Shown: positions 34,114 through 46,300, counted from the first letter of the stretch. The stretch: 64,000 bases of DNA from Romanomermis culicivorax (GCA_963922205.1 CAWUHX010000427.1:62001-126000); one strand, 5' to 3'. Notes: generated by a model not told the origin, from the sequence alone. A program made the numbers and translations.

Positions 34114-36523
34114 TTGATATCGTCCTTACAAATGGACACAGGCAAGAATACCAATAGAATCAAATTTTTTCAGCTTAAGAATTTACCTCTTGATGATCCT
34201 ATTTATCAAATAATTTTTAACAACATCGGCTTGGAAACTGACTATTCTGACAAGGATACTGTAGTGTCTCAGCTCACTGATTATGTGACTGATAATTTAA
34301 GAAGTGCTAAGAAAGGAATTACACAGAGTACTGTCGATAATTTCGTATTTAAATTGAAAGAATCTCCTGCTCCTGCTTTGTTAGAGGCTACGCCAAAGAA
34401 GTCTGGGAATTCAGAAGATGTTCAAGAACTAGCTTCTATGCATCAGATGAATCTTACAGTAATTGAAGCGCTTAGTAGGCTCACTGAATTATCAGATCGT
34501 GTTGCTATATTGAATGATTCATATGTAGAGTTGTAATCTGATATTGAACCGTGCTTATCAGCAATCAAAGAAAACAATGGTAGAAATAATCAGGTAGATA
34601 AGTTGCAGAAAAGTACAGTAGAACTAGCTTCTAAAATTTCTTTTTTGAAGGAAGATTTTCAAGATAAACTGGGTAAACTAGTTTCTGAGATTGATGAGCT
34701 TAAGCAGAATTTCCATGTACTGAAAAGTAGCACATCACAGGATCTGGAAGAACTACATTCTATGACAGATCATTTGAAGAAGAGTTCGCTCAAGAAAGGA
34801 TGTGTGGAGGAGACGAAACTAAATTTTAATTCTTCCATCATAAAGTATGAGCAAGGGTTGAACAAGCTAGATGAAGCGTGTGGTGAAACATTCATAAGAC
34901 TACAACATAAAATGAGGAAAATGGAGAAAGCTTCGAATGAAAATTCATCAGAAATTCAAAAATTTACTCATTTTCTGAGTTTCTGTCCACAGATTCAATT
35001 GAAAATGGAGAATATTCCTTCGATAAATTTTCAAGAAAACTTGAACGATGTTCGAACTAAATTCGAGAGTCAACTCAACTTTTCGCCTAAAGTAACCAAA
35101 AAAATTAAAAAATTTTGAATATGAAGACGAGTATGAGCAAGCACCTCAACCAGTCAAGAAAGAACATAAAACTTCACGCATACCCAGTCCATGTCCTTCG
35201 CTATCTCAAAGAAGTCATTGCACTGAAAGGCTGGAAAAAGAGTTTAAGGTTCCATGTCAATTCAAAACTTGTGATGGAACATGTCCAGAAGATTTTCTTG
35301 AGTGGCTTGGAAAGCTAGAAAGAACTGCATCGGCTTCTAATTGGTCCGATGAGTATAAACATTGGCTTGTTGTAAATCTTACTGAAGGCAGAGCAGCCCA
35401 TGTTCTTGACTCTATAGATCTAGAACATAGAAAAAACTGGTCGAAACTTAAAAGTGAATCGTTAAGTAAACTCCTACCGACTCAACACTTTGATCATCTG
35501 AGAAATGAGTTGAGAAGATGCGTTCAGAAAGTAGATGAACCCGTAATGGAGTTTTCAAAAGATTTTCGTGAAAAAGCGCATAAAGCCTACATCAATAAGA
35601 AACCGGGATTCGATGAATCTGAATTAGTTACTATGTATGTTGAAGCCATTACCGATAAATCTTCAAGACTGGAAATTCTTAAACAGCGATGTTTCTCTCT
35701 TGATGATGCCATTAATTTTGCCAAAAATGAGATATCCTTATGTCAGTTGGCTAAACCAAAAGCGTCGTTCAGGAGCACCAAGGGTTTCCAATCATTTTCC
35801 ACCACCAAGTCGAATTTTAAACTGTATCAATCAAATACAGAATTTGTCCCTTATGGGGCTAGAAAAATGCAGCAGGATAAGTCTCCATTCTTTAAAACTT
35901 CGAATGTCCATGCTGAAAATTACAGTCAAGAAAATAATAGAAAACCCCCTTCTTTGATCTGTTATCATTGCAATCAGGCAGGTCATCTCAAAAGGCATTG
36001 CCCTCAGCAAAACCGGGACCACACTTTCCTTTGTTTTGTTTGTAATGGAAAAGGTCACAGAGCTTATCAATGTCCATACATGCAAACTAATTCTGTGAGT
36101 CATAAGTCCTGTGATTCCGTTAATAATTCTCATGATTTCGTCAGTAATTCTCAACCTGTTAATAATCAGTCTTCTGCTTTTGGGGTGATCGGTGAGGAAA
36201 CTAATTTTCATTCCCAAACTAAACATTGCGATCCGTCTCTGCAGGCTAATATTTATGTTCAAGTCGGTAAATCAGAAATGCCCACTTATACTCTAATAGA
36301 TAATGGAAGTTTATGTAATATAATGAGAATAGACTTTATGCACCAATTGCAGGAAGTCAGAGAGAATTTAAGGATACAGGAAACCAATGTAAGTAAGATT
36401 AGAAGTTTGTCAATAGATCTGCTCATTGTATTGGGAGAAGTTTATACGAATATTACTGTAAGATCGGGAAATCAAACTCATGTCTTTGAAACATCATTCC
36501 TTTTGGTAAAGTCACTGCCATAA
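34114..36523 (+). pseudogene. gag (and start of protease) of element 2
   Basis: An N-terminal coiled-coil region (34114-35118) is broken only by TAA 34534-34536. A capsid-like segment with EDFLEWLGKLERTA follows in a shifted frame (about 35120-35510), and then an open frame to 36523. Two CCHC zinc knuckles are complete: CYHCNQAGHLKRHC and CFVCNGKGHRAYQC. After these, the protease active site reads TLIDNGSLCNI, with Asn in place of the usual Thr/Ser of D(T/S)G. The frame continues past TAA 36521-36523 into the protease C-terminal element KILLGAEAMKEG. The gene is nearly intact but not translatable as one product. Confidence 0.8.
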
Positions 36524-36659
36524 AAAATCCTCCTTGGAGCTGAGGCTATGAAAGAGGGAAGTATAATAGTTGACGTTTCCAAAAAAATCGTATTTATTAC
36601 TTCTGTTGAACCAGTAATCAGAATTCCATTTTGTACTGCATTGCAGAAGACTAACTCTT

Positions 36660-37566
36660 TTGCTGTTTTTTGCTGTCCGTATTCCACCTCGTACTTTGAT
36701 CATAATGACGATTGATGTGAGTAGTGAGGCAAGTTTTAGTGTGGCTTTGTTTGTGCTGGACCCGAATGATGAACAACAAGGTTTTTGCTGTGCTGCAGGA
36801 ATCGCACAGGTTGTGGATGGACGCATCCCAGTTTTACTCCTTAATTTAAGTGATAAAGCAACTTGTTGCAGGAAAAGAACCGTTTTCGGCAGTTTGGGAC
36901 CTTGGGAAGAGGGTTCTGTAGTTTATGGTCTAAGTCCGATGGTTTTCCATGAATCAGCCGGGTTGGCTGGAGGAGGATGCACACTCCTGTTTCAGGAACA
37001 AAAGTTTCCTGGTTGTTCTCCATCTCCACAGGTACCGGAAGTAGAGCAGAACAGGTTTTTGGGTTCTAATGGTAGTTCTAGGCCCAAAGTAGCAGCAGTA
37101 GAGGGTGAAATCGCTTGGGAAATTTTGAGTGAAATATTTTCGGTTTCGGCTGCTGAAAGTTCGATTGTGAATGAAGAAGAAAAGTCAGAATTGATTGGAG
37201 TATTGGCGAACAATGCTGATTTGTTCGTAGAAGCTACAGGTTGTATTGGACGAACAGGTTTGATTAAACATTGAATTTTTACTGGAACAGAGCCCCCATC
37301 AGTTCAAATGTTAAGGCGAATTCCCGAGTCACATAGGCGAATCATCAATGAAGAAGTTGAAAAGATGCTCAAACATGGAATCATTCCGCACTCGGTGAGT
37401 CCATATCGTGCAAATTTCGTTTTACTTGGACACCCTGTATCGATTTTCAGTTGTTGAATGGGATCACAAAAAAGGACGTATACCCCCTGCCAAGAATCGA
37501 TGATACACTGGATTTGTTGGGCACTGCCAAGATTTTCTCGACTATCGATTTGTCTCAAGGATATTG
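36660..37566 (+). pseudogene. pre-RT linker and RT stub of element 2
   Basis: An open linker (36660-37274) leads to RT sequence after TGA 37272: RRIINEEVEKMLKHGIIPHS (fingers), then, after a small deletion and frame change, KKDVYPLPRIDDTLDLLG and motif A FSTIDLSQGY (about 37535-37563). Sequence homologous to RT stops there. The YxDD motif, thumb, RNase H and integrase are all absent. Confidence 0.75.
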
Positions 37567-38498
37567 AAAAAACCTCGACCAATGTGAAACTACCTTTCGC
37601 TGATGGTCTGTGGAAAGTTTTAGCGTGGGAGGAAAATTTACACTGTCAGCCTGGTGAAGGAATTGAACAAGCCATCAATGTTACAAACGATCAAGAAGGC
37701 GAAATTGTAACCCGTCGATTGGTAAAGGATTCTAAGGAAAGTGAAATACCAATTACGGTAATTCTGCCTCTTGGTTATACTGAAATCCAATTTTTGGAAA
37801 TTATAAATGATTACCAACCAATCCACCACATTCGCCATTTTTTGATTCATGTTTTCAATTCATCAAATCTGAAATCTGTCTATTTTTTCCCATATTCTGT
37901 TTTTGAAAATAGCCAAACTTTTCGCAAATATCTTTTTGAACTATTTACTGATCCGTCAATTGCAAAAGTAACATATGGTCTTAGTGGATTGAAAGATCAC
38001 ATCGAATCATGGGTCTCCAAACAATTTTTCAATAAATCACAATCAATTTTTGACGTTGCAAATTTTTATCATGGACAGCCTGAACTAGCTTTAGAGTGTC
38101 CTGGGTCTTTCATTGGTTTTGAAGACATTATGGATTTAACCAACTGTAAAAGCTCAAATCAAATTTTCCGGAGTTGCTTCCATTCTTCACTGGTTTCAGT
38201 CGAAAAACATATTTTTGACAATTATTGGAGTATGGATCATGATATCATTGATGAAGGTCACAAGGCAACCGCCACCCTCTTGGTTACACAAACCTTGGAT
38301 CTAATGTTGTATTTTCTGTTGGTTGGCGAAGCCAGTCTTTGGCTGGAAAAGTTGCAAAGACTGTCCAAGGACTTGGCTGCCTGTATAGTAGAAAGTGGGA
38401 AATGGCCATCATCTATCAAGAATAGACCCAGATATTTCGCAAAGGAGGTGGCTGAAATTGCTCCTCGCTTTGATGTCTCATGGGCTGCGCCAACTTGA
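37567..38498 (+). pseudogene. 3'-5' exonuclease-like domain in LTR element 2
   Basis: The open frame entering from 37458 becomes meaningful after the RT stub. It reads like the core of DNA_pol_A_exo1-type domains: FRKYLFELFTDPSIAKVTYG, a motif II Asp in GLKDHIESW, then SIFDVANFYHG, an L-rich middle, and an NYW...ATATLLVTQTLDLMLYFLL C-terminal helix where motif III normally sits. The motif I acidic pair and the motif III Tyr are not evident, so activity is doubtful. It is about 300 residues and ends at TGA 38496-38498. It shares the fold type, not close sequence, with the domain in element 1. Confidence 0.5.
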
Positions 38499-40162
38499 AA
38501 TGCTGTAAGCATTGATCCAATGTTATTGTGCCGTGAAATCATAGAGTTGCCAGATGAGCCCCAGGAAAGTCCATTATCAAATAATGATGATGATGTATGG
38601 AATACCATACTGGAAGAATTATCTGACTTGAAATTAGCAGCTGATTATGGTCAAGGGTCAATGGAATCGGAACTATTTTCTGAGACGATGGATGTGGAAG
38701 AGTTACAATTATCAAGGCCTTGTATTGGAAGAAAAGTGAATGGAAGTGACCTACTGTCATTGAAGTTCTTGGGCACTAACTACTGGACAATCAACTTGGA
38801 TCACGAACTATTCCTTCATTTTCAATTTTATGTGAGCCTTCATCAGTGTCAGGCCGACTTGACCAATTTCTTTATTTTTTTACATTCAAAGTATATTACT
38901 CATTTTTTGGATAAAAATCATCAACAATCACAAACACAAACAATTCCACTACCAAATTTTAAATTTTCATTGCTAGAAAATGTTGAAAAAGAAAAGCAAT
39001 TGCCCCCCCCCACCCGATCTCTATAAAATCGTCAAATCCTATGTTTCCGAAGCCCTAGCATACAAACACACTTTCCCTAAATCTGTGATTTTTCGTTCAA
39101 ATTATTTCTTGGCCAAAGTTCAATATTTTACTCATCGTCTCTGCTCAATTTTTCTTGATCTCCCCCAACAAAAATTGAAATATTTTTCAAAAGCGATCAA
39201 ACTGATGAAAAAATTAATTTTCACTCGTCTTCTATCGAACCGCGGTGCTAATGCAAAGAAAGTTCATCAGAAACAATGAAAACTACTCAAAGGTAAGTCC
39301 ATAAGCGAGCGAGGTCCTTTCACTCTTGCAAAATCAGTTCATATGAAATTGACAACGGCAAGACAATTTCGGCCAATAGTTACATAACAGTTACATACTT
39401 CTAAGGACACGAAGTTGGTTATTAACTCCTGGAGTAAAAGGTTCAAAAGGGAAATCAAAGACAAAGAAGCACATGCAGCTTTAGTAGAACTATCTTCCAT
39501 GAAAACTGCATTGCAAACTGCTGAGAAAAGTATTCTTGGAACAATGTGTTCACCTGAACAGAAGGTCCTGGGTCTAGAGCAAGTAAGATTAAAGTGGCTC
39601 AAAAATTTTGTCGAAAAAATTACAGTAAAGAACGAGCCAGTGAAGCATGAGGAAAGTAGGCGGGTGAATTGTGAACTATATTCACAGCATCCGGATTCTC
39701 AAAACTCAGCATCTGATAACTGTAGATGGCAGACGAATCAGCAAAATTCTATGTCCCCCCCTAATAATTGAAGCTCAGAATTTTTCAGATATCAGAGTGA
39801 TTTTAGTTTCAATAGCACTGATTGTCGTTACAATCCATATCAAAACCAGCCATTTCACAGTAATCACTTCACTTTGAATCGCCCTGGTCCCCAAGTAAAT
39901 GATTGAAATCAGCATTTCTTCTATCCATGAGCAAATAAACGAACAGGCAATTATCAACCTCGAGGCCCAAGTGCATTTGGTCGTCCATTGAGCAACAATT
40001 TTAATCAACACCCACAGTTTCAAAATCCACATTTCCATCAGCGAAACCGTCCATTCTATCCCAGTCATCATTTTCAACAACGACCGATTTTTGAAAGCCG
40101 ATCCTACTACAATTCGTCGTTTTGCCAAGAAAGCCAAAATATCAGCAAGTATCCAAAAATTT
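38499..40162 (+). pseudogene. 3' accessory region of element 2 (unknown)
   Basis: The exonuclease-like frame continues after its stop into an acidic segment and a hydrophobic C-terminus, ending at 39026. A second stretch (39415-39771, then 39772-40162 with stops) is helical and then rich in Asn, Gln, Pro, Phe and His, resembling a Gag-like RNA-binding tail. I do not recognise either. A C8 run lies at about 39002-39011. Confidence 0.4.
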
Positions 40163-40333
40163 GAAATTTTTGATTTCTCATTTCTATCACGTTTACTTAT
40201 TTTTTCACCTGTTGTGTCTCTTTTTACGTCTAATTTCGTACAATCATAAGTTTTTTTGTGTTGTCTTGTTTTCCGACAGATCTTCTTTTTTTTGAGTTCG
40301 CAGTGCTCACTTTGGAAAAGATGAAGTGCAATA

Positions 40334-40669
40334 TAATCCACCAAAAAAATGTCTTCATTGTGTATGTAAATTAGCCATTCTCATTTATTATTCTTTTGTA
40401 TCAAGCTTTTGCCACCCATGAATTTGTTTTTCTTCATTTTCACTTATAATTATGATTGATCTGTCATTTGTTCATATTTTTATTGTTTAGTTTTTGTGTG
40501 TTTTCAGTAGAGGTGACCCTATCGTCTGAAGTAAAGTTCGAAACTCGTGTGCCTCTCCACATTTTCTTGGGTGGGCTCATATCCCTCCCCTAGGAAAATG
40601 GGTCATGAAACATACACGATATGGGTTGTCCAGCCTTCCCTACTATCCATAGGTGACCAAAATATTACA
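40334..40669 (+). repeat. 3' LTR of element 2
   Basis: Nearly identical to 33613-33950. It ends AATATTACA followed by AT-repetitive Polinton sequence. Confidence 0.9.
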
Positions 40670-40689
40670 TATATAATGTTTTTTCTTTA

Positions 40690-41569
40690 GCAATTTTGGC
40701 GCTGGACCAGTATGATACTTGAAATAGCACCAATTATTTCAAACGAGTACAATGCTCTAGCAGTAAAACACCAAACAACGATAAAATGCAAAACAAAGGA
40801 TAATGGTAATGCTGATGTTTCAGCAACAAAAATAGCTGGAAAAGATGATGCTGGTACAAAAATCGTTTGAAAAGAAGAAGAATGCCCTGATGCTACAAAA
40901 ATCACTGGAGAATTGGGCAATGCTACTGAAGATCAAAGGCAGTTAGCGCTCAAACATTGTTTGTTAATGAGCTCTTCATCGACTACCTCAAGGATCGTGA
41001 CTACAACTCAACATCGAATATGAGTTGGCTGGACGCAGAAACCAAATGTATTTGCGAATTACGTGTCCCGGGTTTAGATATTCCATGGTTTTTTGACGAG
41101 CAAGTAGTAAAAGGTGAAAAGTTATTTAAAATTATATGTGCTGAGCTAGCTATACAAAACATCTTTACGGGGTGTATTTTTGATTGTTATTGGGCAAAAG
41201 AGATAGGAATAATTGAGCATCATCACTGTCCGGGTCGTCATTCCATATATAATAATGCAATTGCACCAGCAGTCGATCATTTATATGAAAAGATAGGGTC
41301 ATCATTGACTGTTTTGAATATGTTTTAGGCGAGGTTCAAGGTTATTACTGTCTTCGTGCCGCTAAACAGATGATTGACATATTTCGATGTATCCCACTTA
41401 CAAGTACTAGTTGTAAAAATGTTAAAGATACTGTAGCTTGTTTTATTGATGAAGGTTATCATTATGATTTTGATGATGTTGTTGTTGTCGAAACACTACG
41501 CGAGTTCATTAACCATAAATTGCAAAAGTTTTGCTTACACTCATTAGAGTTTTGTATGTTTAATTAATT
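40690..41569 (+). pseudogene. Polinton plus-strand gene(s), unrecognised
   Basis: Sequence resumes Polinton after the LTR insertion. One frame (about 40704-40955) carries imperfect ATKI(A/T)G repeats with one TGA. A second (40957-41328) has 123 codons with Cys, Trp and His residues (for example CYWAKEIGIIEHHHC). A third (41370-41567) follows in another frame, with acidic FDEGYHYDFDD-like content. None resembles a Polinton integrase, ATPase or capsid protein. Frame changes and the stop suggest decay or unrecognised introns. Confidence 0.4.
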
Positions 41570-42109
41570 AGCTATGGTTTGCTTGCTTACTTATGTATTT
41601 GCTTGATATATATAGTTTCATACATCCTTAACATGTATATTTTTGCATACAGTAAGGTTATTGTATTTTATATAATCACCTTGTTTTACATTTCTACTGT
41701 GTTTTATTCTATTGTAATTTTTGATAATTATAGATAGCAATTTGTTTAAAATAAAAATCACTTCAAAAATTGTTCAAGTAAAAAGTGTTTCAATGCGTAT
41801 AGACTCTTAGAGTTTTTATATGTAGAATTGAGCATTCCGACATAAAATACCCTTTTAATTTGGACGATCCTTCAGCATGCAGGTCTTCCGATTAGCTATT
41901 CTGTTAACCTGCAGATGGGCACCTCTCATTTTGGAGCCTGAGGGCGCTTTTTTGGAAGACTTCCTCCATGGGTGGAGGGAGTCGTTTTTATACATGCCTT
42001 CTTTTTGTTTTTCCAGTTTTGCTTACTTTATCATTATTTTTTTTTATTTTTTGTATTTGGACTACATGATTTTTGCAATAAACAAAAATGCTACATTGCT
42101 TCAAAAGTT
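41570..42109. other. Polinton non-coding end region
   Basis: AT-rich. A hairpin-like GACTTCCTCC...GGAGGGAGTC segment around 41960-41992 resembles the GACTTCCTC...GGAAGTC hairpin inside the right TIR (42477-42505), so a piece of the TIR seems to have been duplicated here. Confidence 0.5.
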
Positions 42110-42829
42110 TTACAATGAAACAAAAATGTTACATCGATTTAAAAGTTTTTTATTTTGATACATAAAAATTTTTGAACTCCAAATTTTCTACATGCTTTTT
42201 ATGCGCTACTTATTCCAGTTATTTTTCTATAAAAGACCTTCTTGGTCTTTTTTGGCAGGTAATCAACTTTATATTCATGCACCCGTAAGAATAATGTTTC
42301 ATCACGTATAGACTCTTTCGAGATTTTACTCATAAAACAGACCGTTATTGACCAATCTGACCAATCTGACCACTACTGACTGGAAGGATCTTTCAGGAAT
42401 GGGACCTCCGAACATATTTATGCCTGCAGGTGGCGCCCTTTTGTCAAAGGTGGTCCAGGGGCGCAAATTTTTGAAAGACTTCCTCTGCCCACGCAGGAAG
42501 TCTTTTTTTATATATGCTTTCTTTTTATTTCTTCTCCATTTTTTGTTCATTTTAGTTTTCCTTTTTCCGTTTTCTGTTCATCACCAATTTTTCTTTTTCC
42601 ACCTACAATAACACGCCTATTACCCTAACTCCACTATTACCATAATCCAAAAATTACCATAATTCTACTGTTACAGTAACTCTAAAACCTGTATGCTTAA
42701 CCATACCCCCTATAAATTGACAAAAAAATCGAGCGTATATGTTTACCATACCCCCTATAAATTGGCCAAAAATGACAAATTATAGGGATATGCTCAACCA
42801 TACCCCCTATACGGGCCGGTGTTACTACT
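42110..42829 (-). repeat. Polinton right terminal inverted repeat
   Basis: Reverse complement of 26208-26930 with scattered differences. It includes the same array of TATAGGGGGTATGG units and ends GTTACTACT before AATGAG. Confidence 0.9.
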
Positions 42830-43399
42830 AATGAGTACTCAGAGCTTCAGAGAGCCGTCTTTTCTGAGCTGTGATATTTGGATACAGGTGTTGAGACTGA
42901 AAAATGCAAAAAATGTAAAAATCCCTAACTTTGTAGTACTGTAGCCATGTGAATTTGGATTTTTATACGGAATGAATTTTATCACACTCAGCACCCAAAA
43001 CTACTCAAAATCTATCCTTTTCAGATATTATTTATTTTAAACTTATCATAGGTCAACGGAGCGGAAGGTAGAATCTCTCAGAAATCGTGTCTTAAGTCGA
43101 AAAATTTATGACGCGCTTGCAGATAAAGGTTTGAAATTTAAGTCTAATATAATCTTCAGTTTACAAAGCCTTTTTAAAGCAGCCAATCATTCTTCATTTC
43201 GACGAGCTGGCGAGTGGTCAGTTCTTCTTTTTCGTGCCGTTTTGATCATAATTCGCCCGCCGACTTAAGTCCCAACCCCCATTCAGTCATCAGTCTTTAT
43301 TTTCGGGAGTAATTCCGTTCAAATTTAATTATAGTTTGTTATTGATAACATCGCTCTTCTCCATAGGTAACACGGTTGTCACTCCATCGCGCCTTCATC
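42830..43399. promoter_or_regulatory. upstream region of the kinase gene
   Basis: No coding sequence seen. It separates the Polinton from the first kinase ATG at 43400 and must hold the 5' UTR and promoter. No TATA box was recognised with confidence. Confidence 0.4.
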
Positions 43400-46300
43400 A
43401 TGGCATTCCACGCAAGACCACGGCCTTATCGTAGCCGTTCTCGGCGCCGTTTGCAAAAAGGCCTCGAACCGCAAGTTTCGGCTGAGCAAGAACAACCAGC
43501 GGCCAGGAATAGGGATGGACATCGGCCACAGCAGGAAGATTGCGGTCCAAAATTATTGGTTAGTTAAACGTGTGGTTCGTTAATAAATTGGTGATATTGA
43601 AATCTATACGTTTTGCGTGTGTTGCGCGTGTTACTTACACGTTGAAAAACCAGCTAGCGTACTTATGTTGCTTATATAACGTTGTTCATACCGTACACCA
43701 TAGAAACTTAAAAAAATCAGGGGTCGCTACAGTGCATAAGTTCCTCTTGTTCTCTATTGACTATTTCGATTAAAAGGAAAAAATTTCCGCTAGACCCTGT
43801 TTTTGTTGTGGCTTACTTTATAGCGATATGTTTCTAACCCAATCGTAAAGGCCTATTTAGACGAGAGCAAACTGGTTGCTGATGGCTGTTGGATACTGGT
43901 TGTTAACAAAGAAGGATGCAGCAACTACAGGCCACCGCCGGCCGGTAACTCTAATTTCTAAATTCAGTTGTAGAATCGTGCCTTTGGAATCCAAAAGAAG
44001 CAAATTACAAGGATATTACTTGTCGTGCTAGCAACTCAAATGTGTCCACATTCACACGTGAAACTCGGCGGTAAAGATCAGGGTCTTCTAATTTCAATTC
44101 TGCAATAAGTTGATTGAACAAATCATTTTCTTGGCGCTTAGAAATAAATTTTTTTACTCATATCCGTCGCGATGACACAGATTTATACCTTCGAATAATT
44201 TATAGTAGCCGTATAAGGACAAAGCAGCCTTTACGTGAGCGATATTTTACAACAATGACTAGGTAGGTTATCTACCCAAATTCCGGCCAGTTCGTGTGAT
44301 AGGGTTTCTGTCAGGTTTCTGCCAGCAGAACCAACCAGCAGCAATCAACTTGCTGATTTCCGATGGCCGGAAGTTGCTGCACGCCTTTTTGTTATTTAGC
44401 CACCAGCAAACAGGTTGCCGGTTGATGGTGGCCGTTTGCTGCTCTCGTGTGAATGAACCTTAATCGACGCCAAAAGAGCAACTTATTTAAATGAGTATAC
44501 CTCTAAATAGGTAAAGTATCGTAAAAGATTACAAAATTCCGACACTATTACAGAGAAAGATTATAGGATACGCATCTCAGTGTTAGGAGAAAGTATGGCA
44601 CCATAAAAAATTCAGGGGATACTGACCTTATGAAAAACGAGGGACTTGGTTAGAAAATGTTTGCGTCCACGGAAGGGCATCCCTATTTCCACCAGTGTTT
44701 TTCGCCCTACTCCCTTTAGTGGATCTTCATTTTGTCTAGAGTGGTCAAATTTTACAAAATCAATGGCGCGTCGAACGTTTATTGTCCAAAGGTTCATTCG
44801 GCGTCGTTTACGAAGGTTCGGACGTCAATGATTCGAAAAATCGCGTGGCCATTAAAACCGAACCTATAGTCACCAACTTGCAATTGTTGCGCATCGAATT
44901 GGACGTTTTGATTGCCATGCAGGGCAAATCACACCACGTGACGACGCTCTATTCGGCCGGCCACACGCGCGAGCTCAACTATATCGTCATGTCGTTGTTG
45001 GGAAAAACACTCATGGAATTGAAGAAAAGTACGCCGCAAGATAGATTCACGTGAGTTTGGTTTTCATTCAATTTTCTATACTTACGCATTGGAGGCTGTT
45101 GTGTGATAGAAAGTACTTTCAAAAGTTTAAAGTTGACGGCTTGGACAATCAAGTTCCGTCTAGGACCAACAAAAAGTTGATATAATTTCAACTCTGCTAA
45201 AATAATGATAAGTTTTACGGGTAGATATCAAACAGTTTGATAGATCGCAAAAGTCTCCCAAGAAACTGGTAATTACCAATATGTATAGATTTTCTACAAA
45301 TTCGTATTATTTTCGTCGTAATTTATCAAAAGTATCACATGGGCATCAACTAAGATTTTAGGATGAATTTTTAATCTCAAATAACCTTTTGGCCACAAAA
45401 TCAAAAATTTAATAGCACTGGAAAATCGATTTGAAAATGATTATTGCATAATAAGTTTATGGACTAACATTTTCTATGCAAAGGTCAAAATTTTAGCGTC
45501 AAAATTTGGCGGTGAAATACACGGTGATACGAATGAACATTTAGAATTTTCTTTGTTTTTGATTCAGTGGGAGGCATTCGGGGAGAATGTCACAGTAGTT
45601 AACGAAGTTATTCTGTACTGTATGCGAACCATAGAACTTTGTTGCAGAAGTTAATGCCGTTTTGGGGTCAAAAATAACGAATTCGAATGGAAATGAACTC
45701 AATTCTGTCCGGGTTTTCGTTACTGACCATTTTCCAGCGGATCTGCCCTCGGCCTTAATGCGTGAAAATGATTAACTCCTAGGTCCTCTTTTTTCCTATA
45801 ATAAAGTCTCCTCCAGGAGTTTTAGTTCGAATTGAATATGAGCATCTTCGAAAATGTTGTTCATCACTGTAGAGGGAAAGATGAAAAAAGCTTCTTTGAT
45901 TGAATAAGCAACTTGTTTTGACCTATAGATTGTTTAAAACAGATTAAACTGAGTAAGTAAGCCGAATCAGTTTGATGTCAGTAAGATTCAATAAAGAAAT
46001 TTATTTTATCTGGTTACGTATTTTTGCTCTAGTCAATTCTTGTGACTTGATTTGCACGTTGCTAATTTCACTGCAGTAATTTCATCTTTCCCTCTTAAAC
46101 TAACAGTCGTGAAAAGTCAGATTATTATAGTATATTAAGTATTTACAGAATACCTACAGTGTTGCGCATTGGTAGACAAATGCTCGTGTGCTTGAAAGAT
46201 GTTCACGAAATTGGCTACCTGCACAGGGACGTAAAGCCGGCCAATTTCGCCGTCGATTGTCACCCCATCAATTCTCGTTCGACTCGCGGCCTGGTCTACA

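Larger units (their letters stand above)
33613..40669 (+). mobile_element. LTR retrotransposon 2 nested in the Polinton
   Basis: LTRs of about 337 bp (33613-33950 and 40334-40669) are nearly identical, with around ten visible differences, so this insertion is young relative to element 1. Internal order: coiled-coil Gag with two CCHC knuckles, retropepsin, an RT stub ending after motif A, then a 3'-5' exonuclease-like ORF and basic, Gln/Asn-rich sequence. Integrase and RNase H are missing, so mobility would need help in trans. No clear target duplication could be set because the flanks are AT-repetitive. Confidence 0.88.
26208..42829. mobile_element. Polinton/Maverick DNA transposon, deleted, interrupted by LTR element 2
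   Basis: Long terminal inverted repeats (26208-26930 and 42110-42829, about 720 bp) start AGTAGTAACAC; the flanking 6-mers AACGAG / AATGAG are a target duplication with one mismatch. Terminal AG, a 6-bp duplication and a protein-primed family B DNA polymerase define Polintons. Without the 7.06-kb LTR insertion the element is about 9.6 kb, short of the usual 15-20 kb. I found no integrase, FtsK-type ATPase, adenovirus-type protease or capsid genes. Polymerase B runs on the minus strand toward the left TIR; small genes run on the plus strand. Confidence 0.9.

Noticed and set aside
44764-44831. ATG at 44764 as the kinase start (frame beginning MARRTFIVQR)
   Set aside because: That frame does not encode the kinase; the correct frame gives the WRVERLLSKGSFG glycine loop and joins in phase to the upstream exon from ATG 43400.
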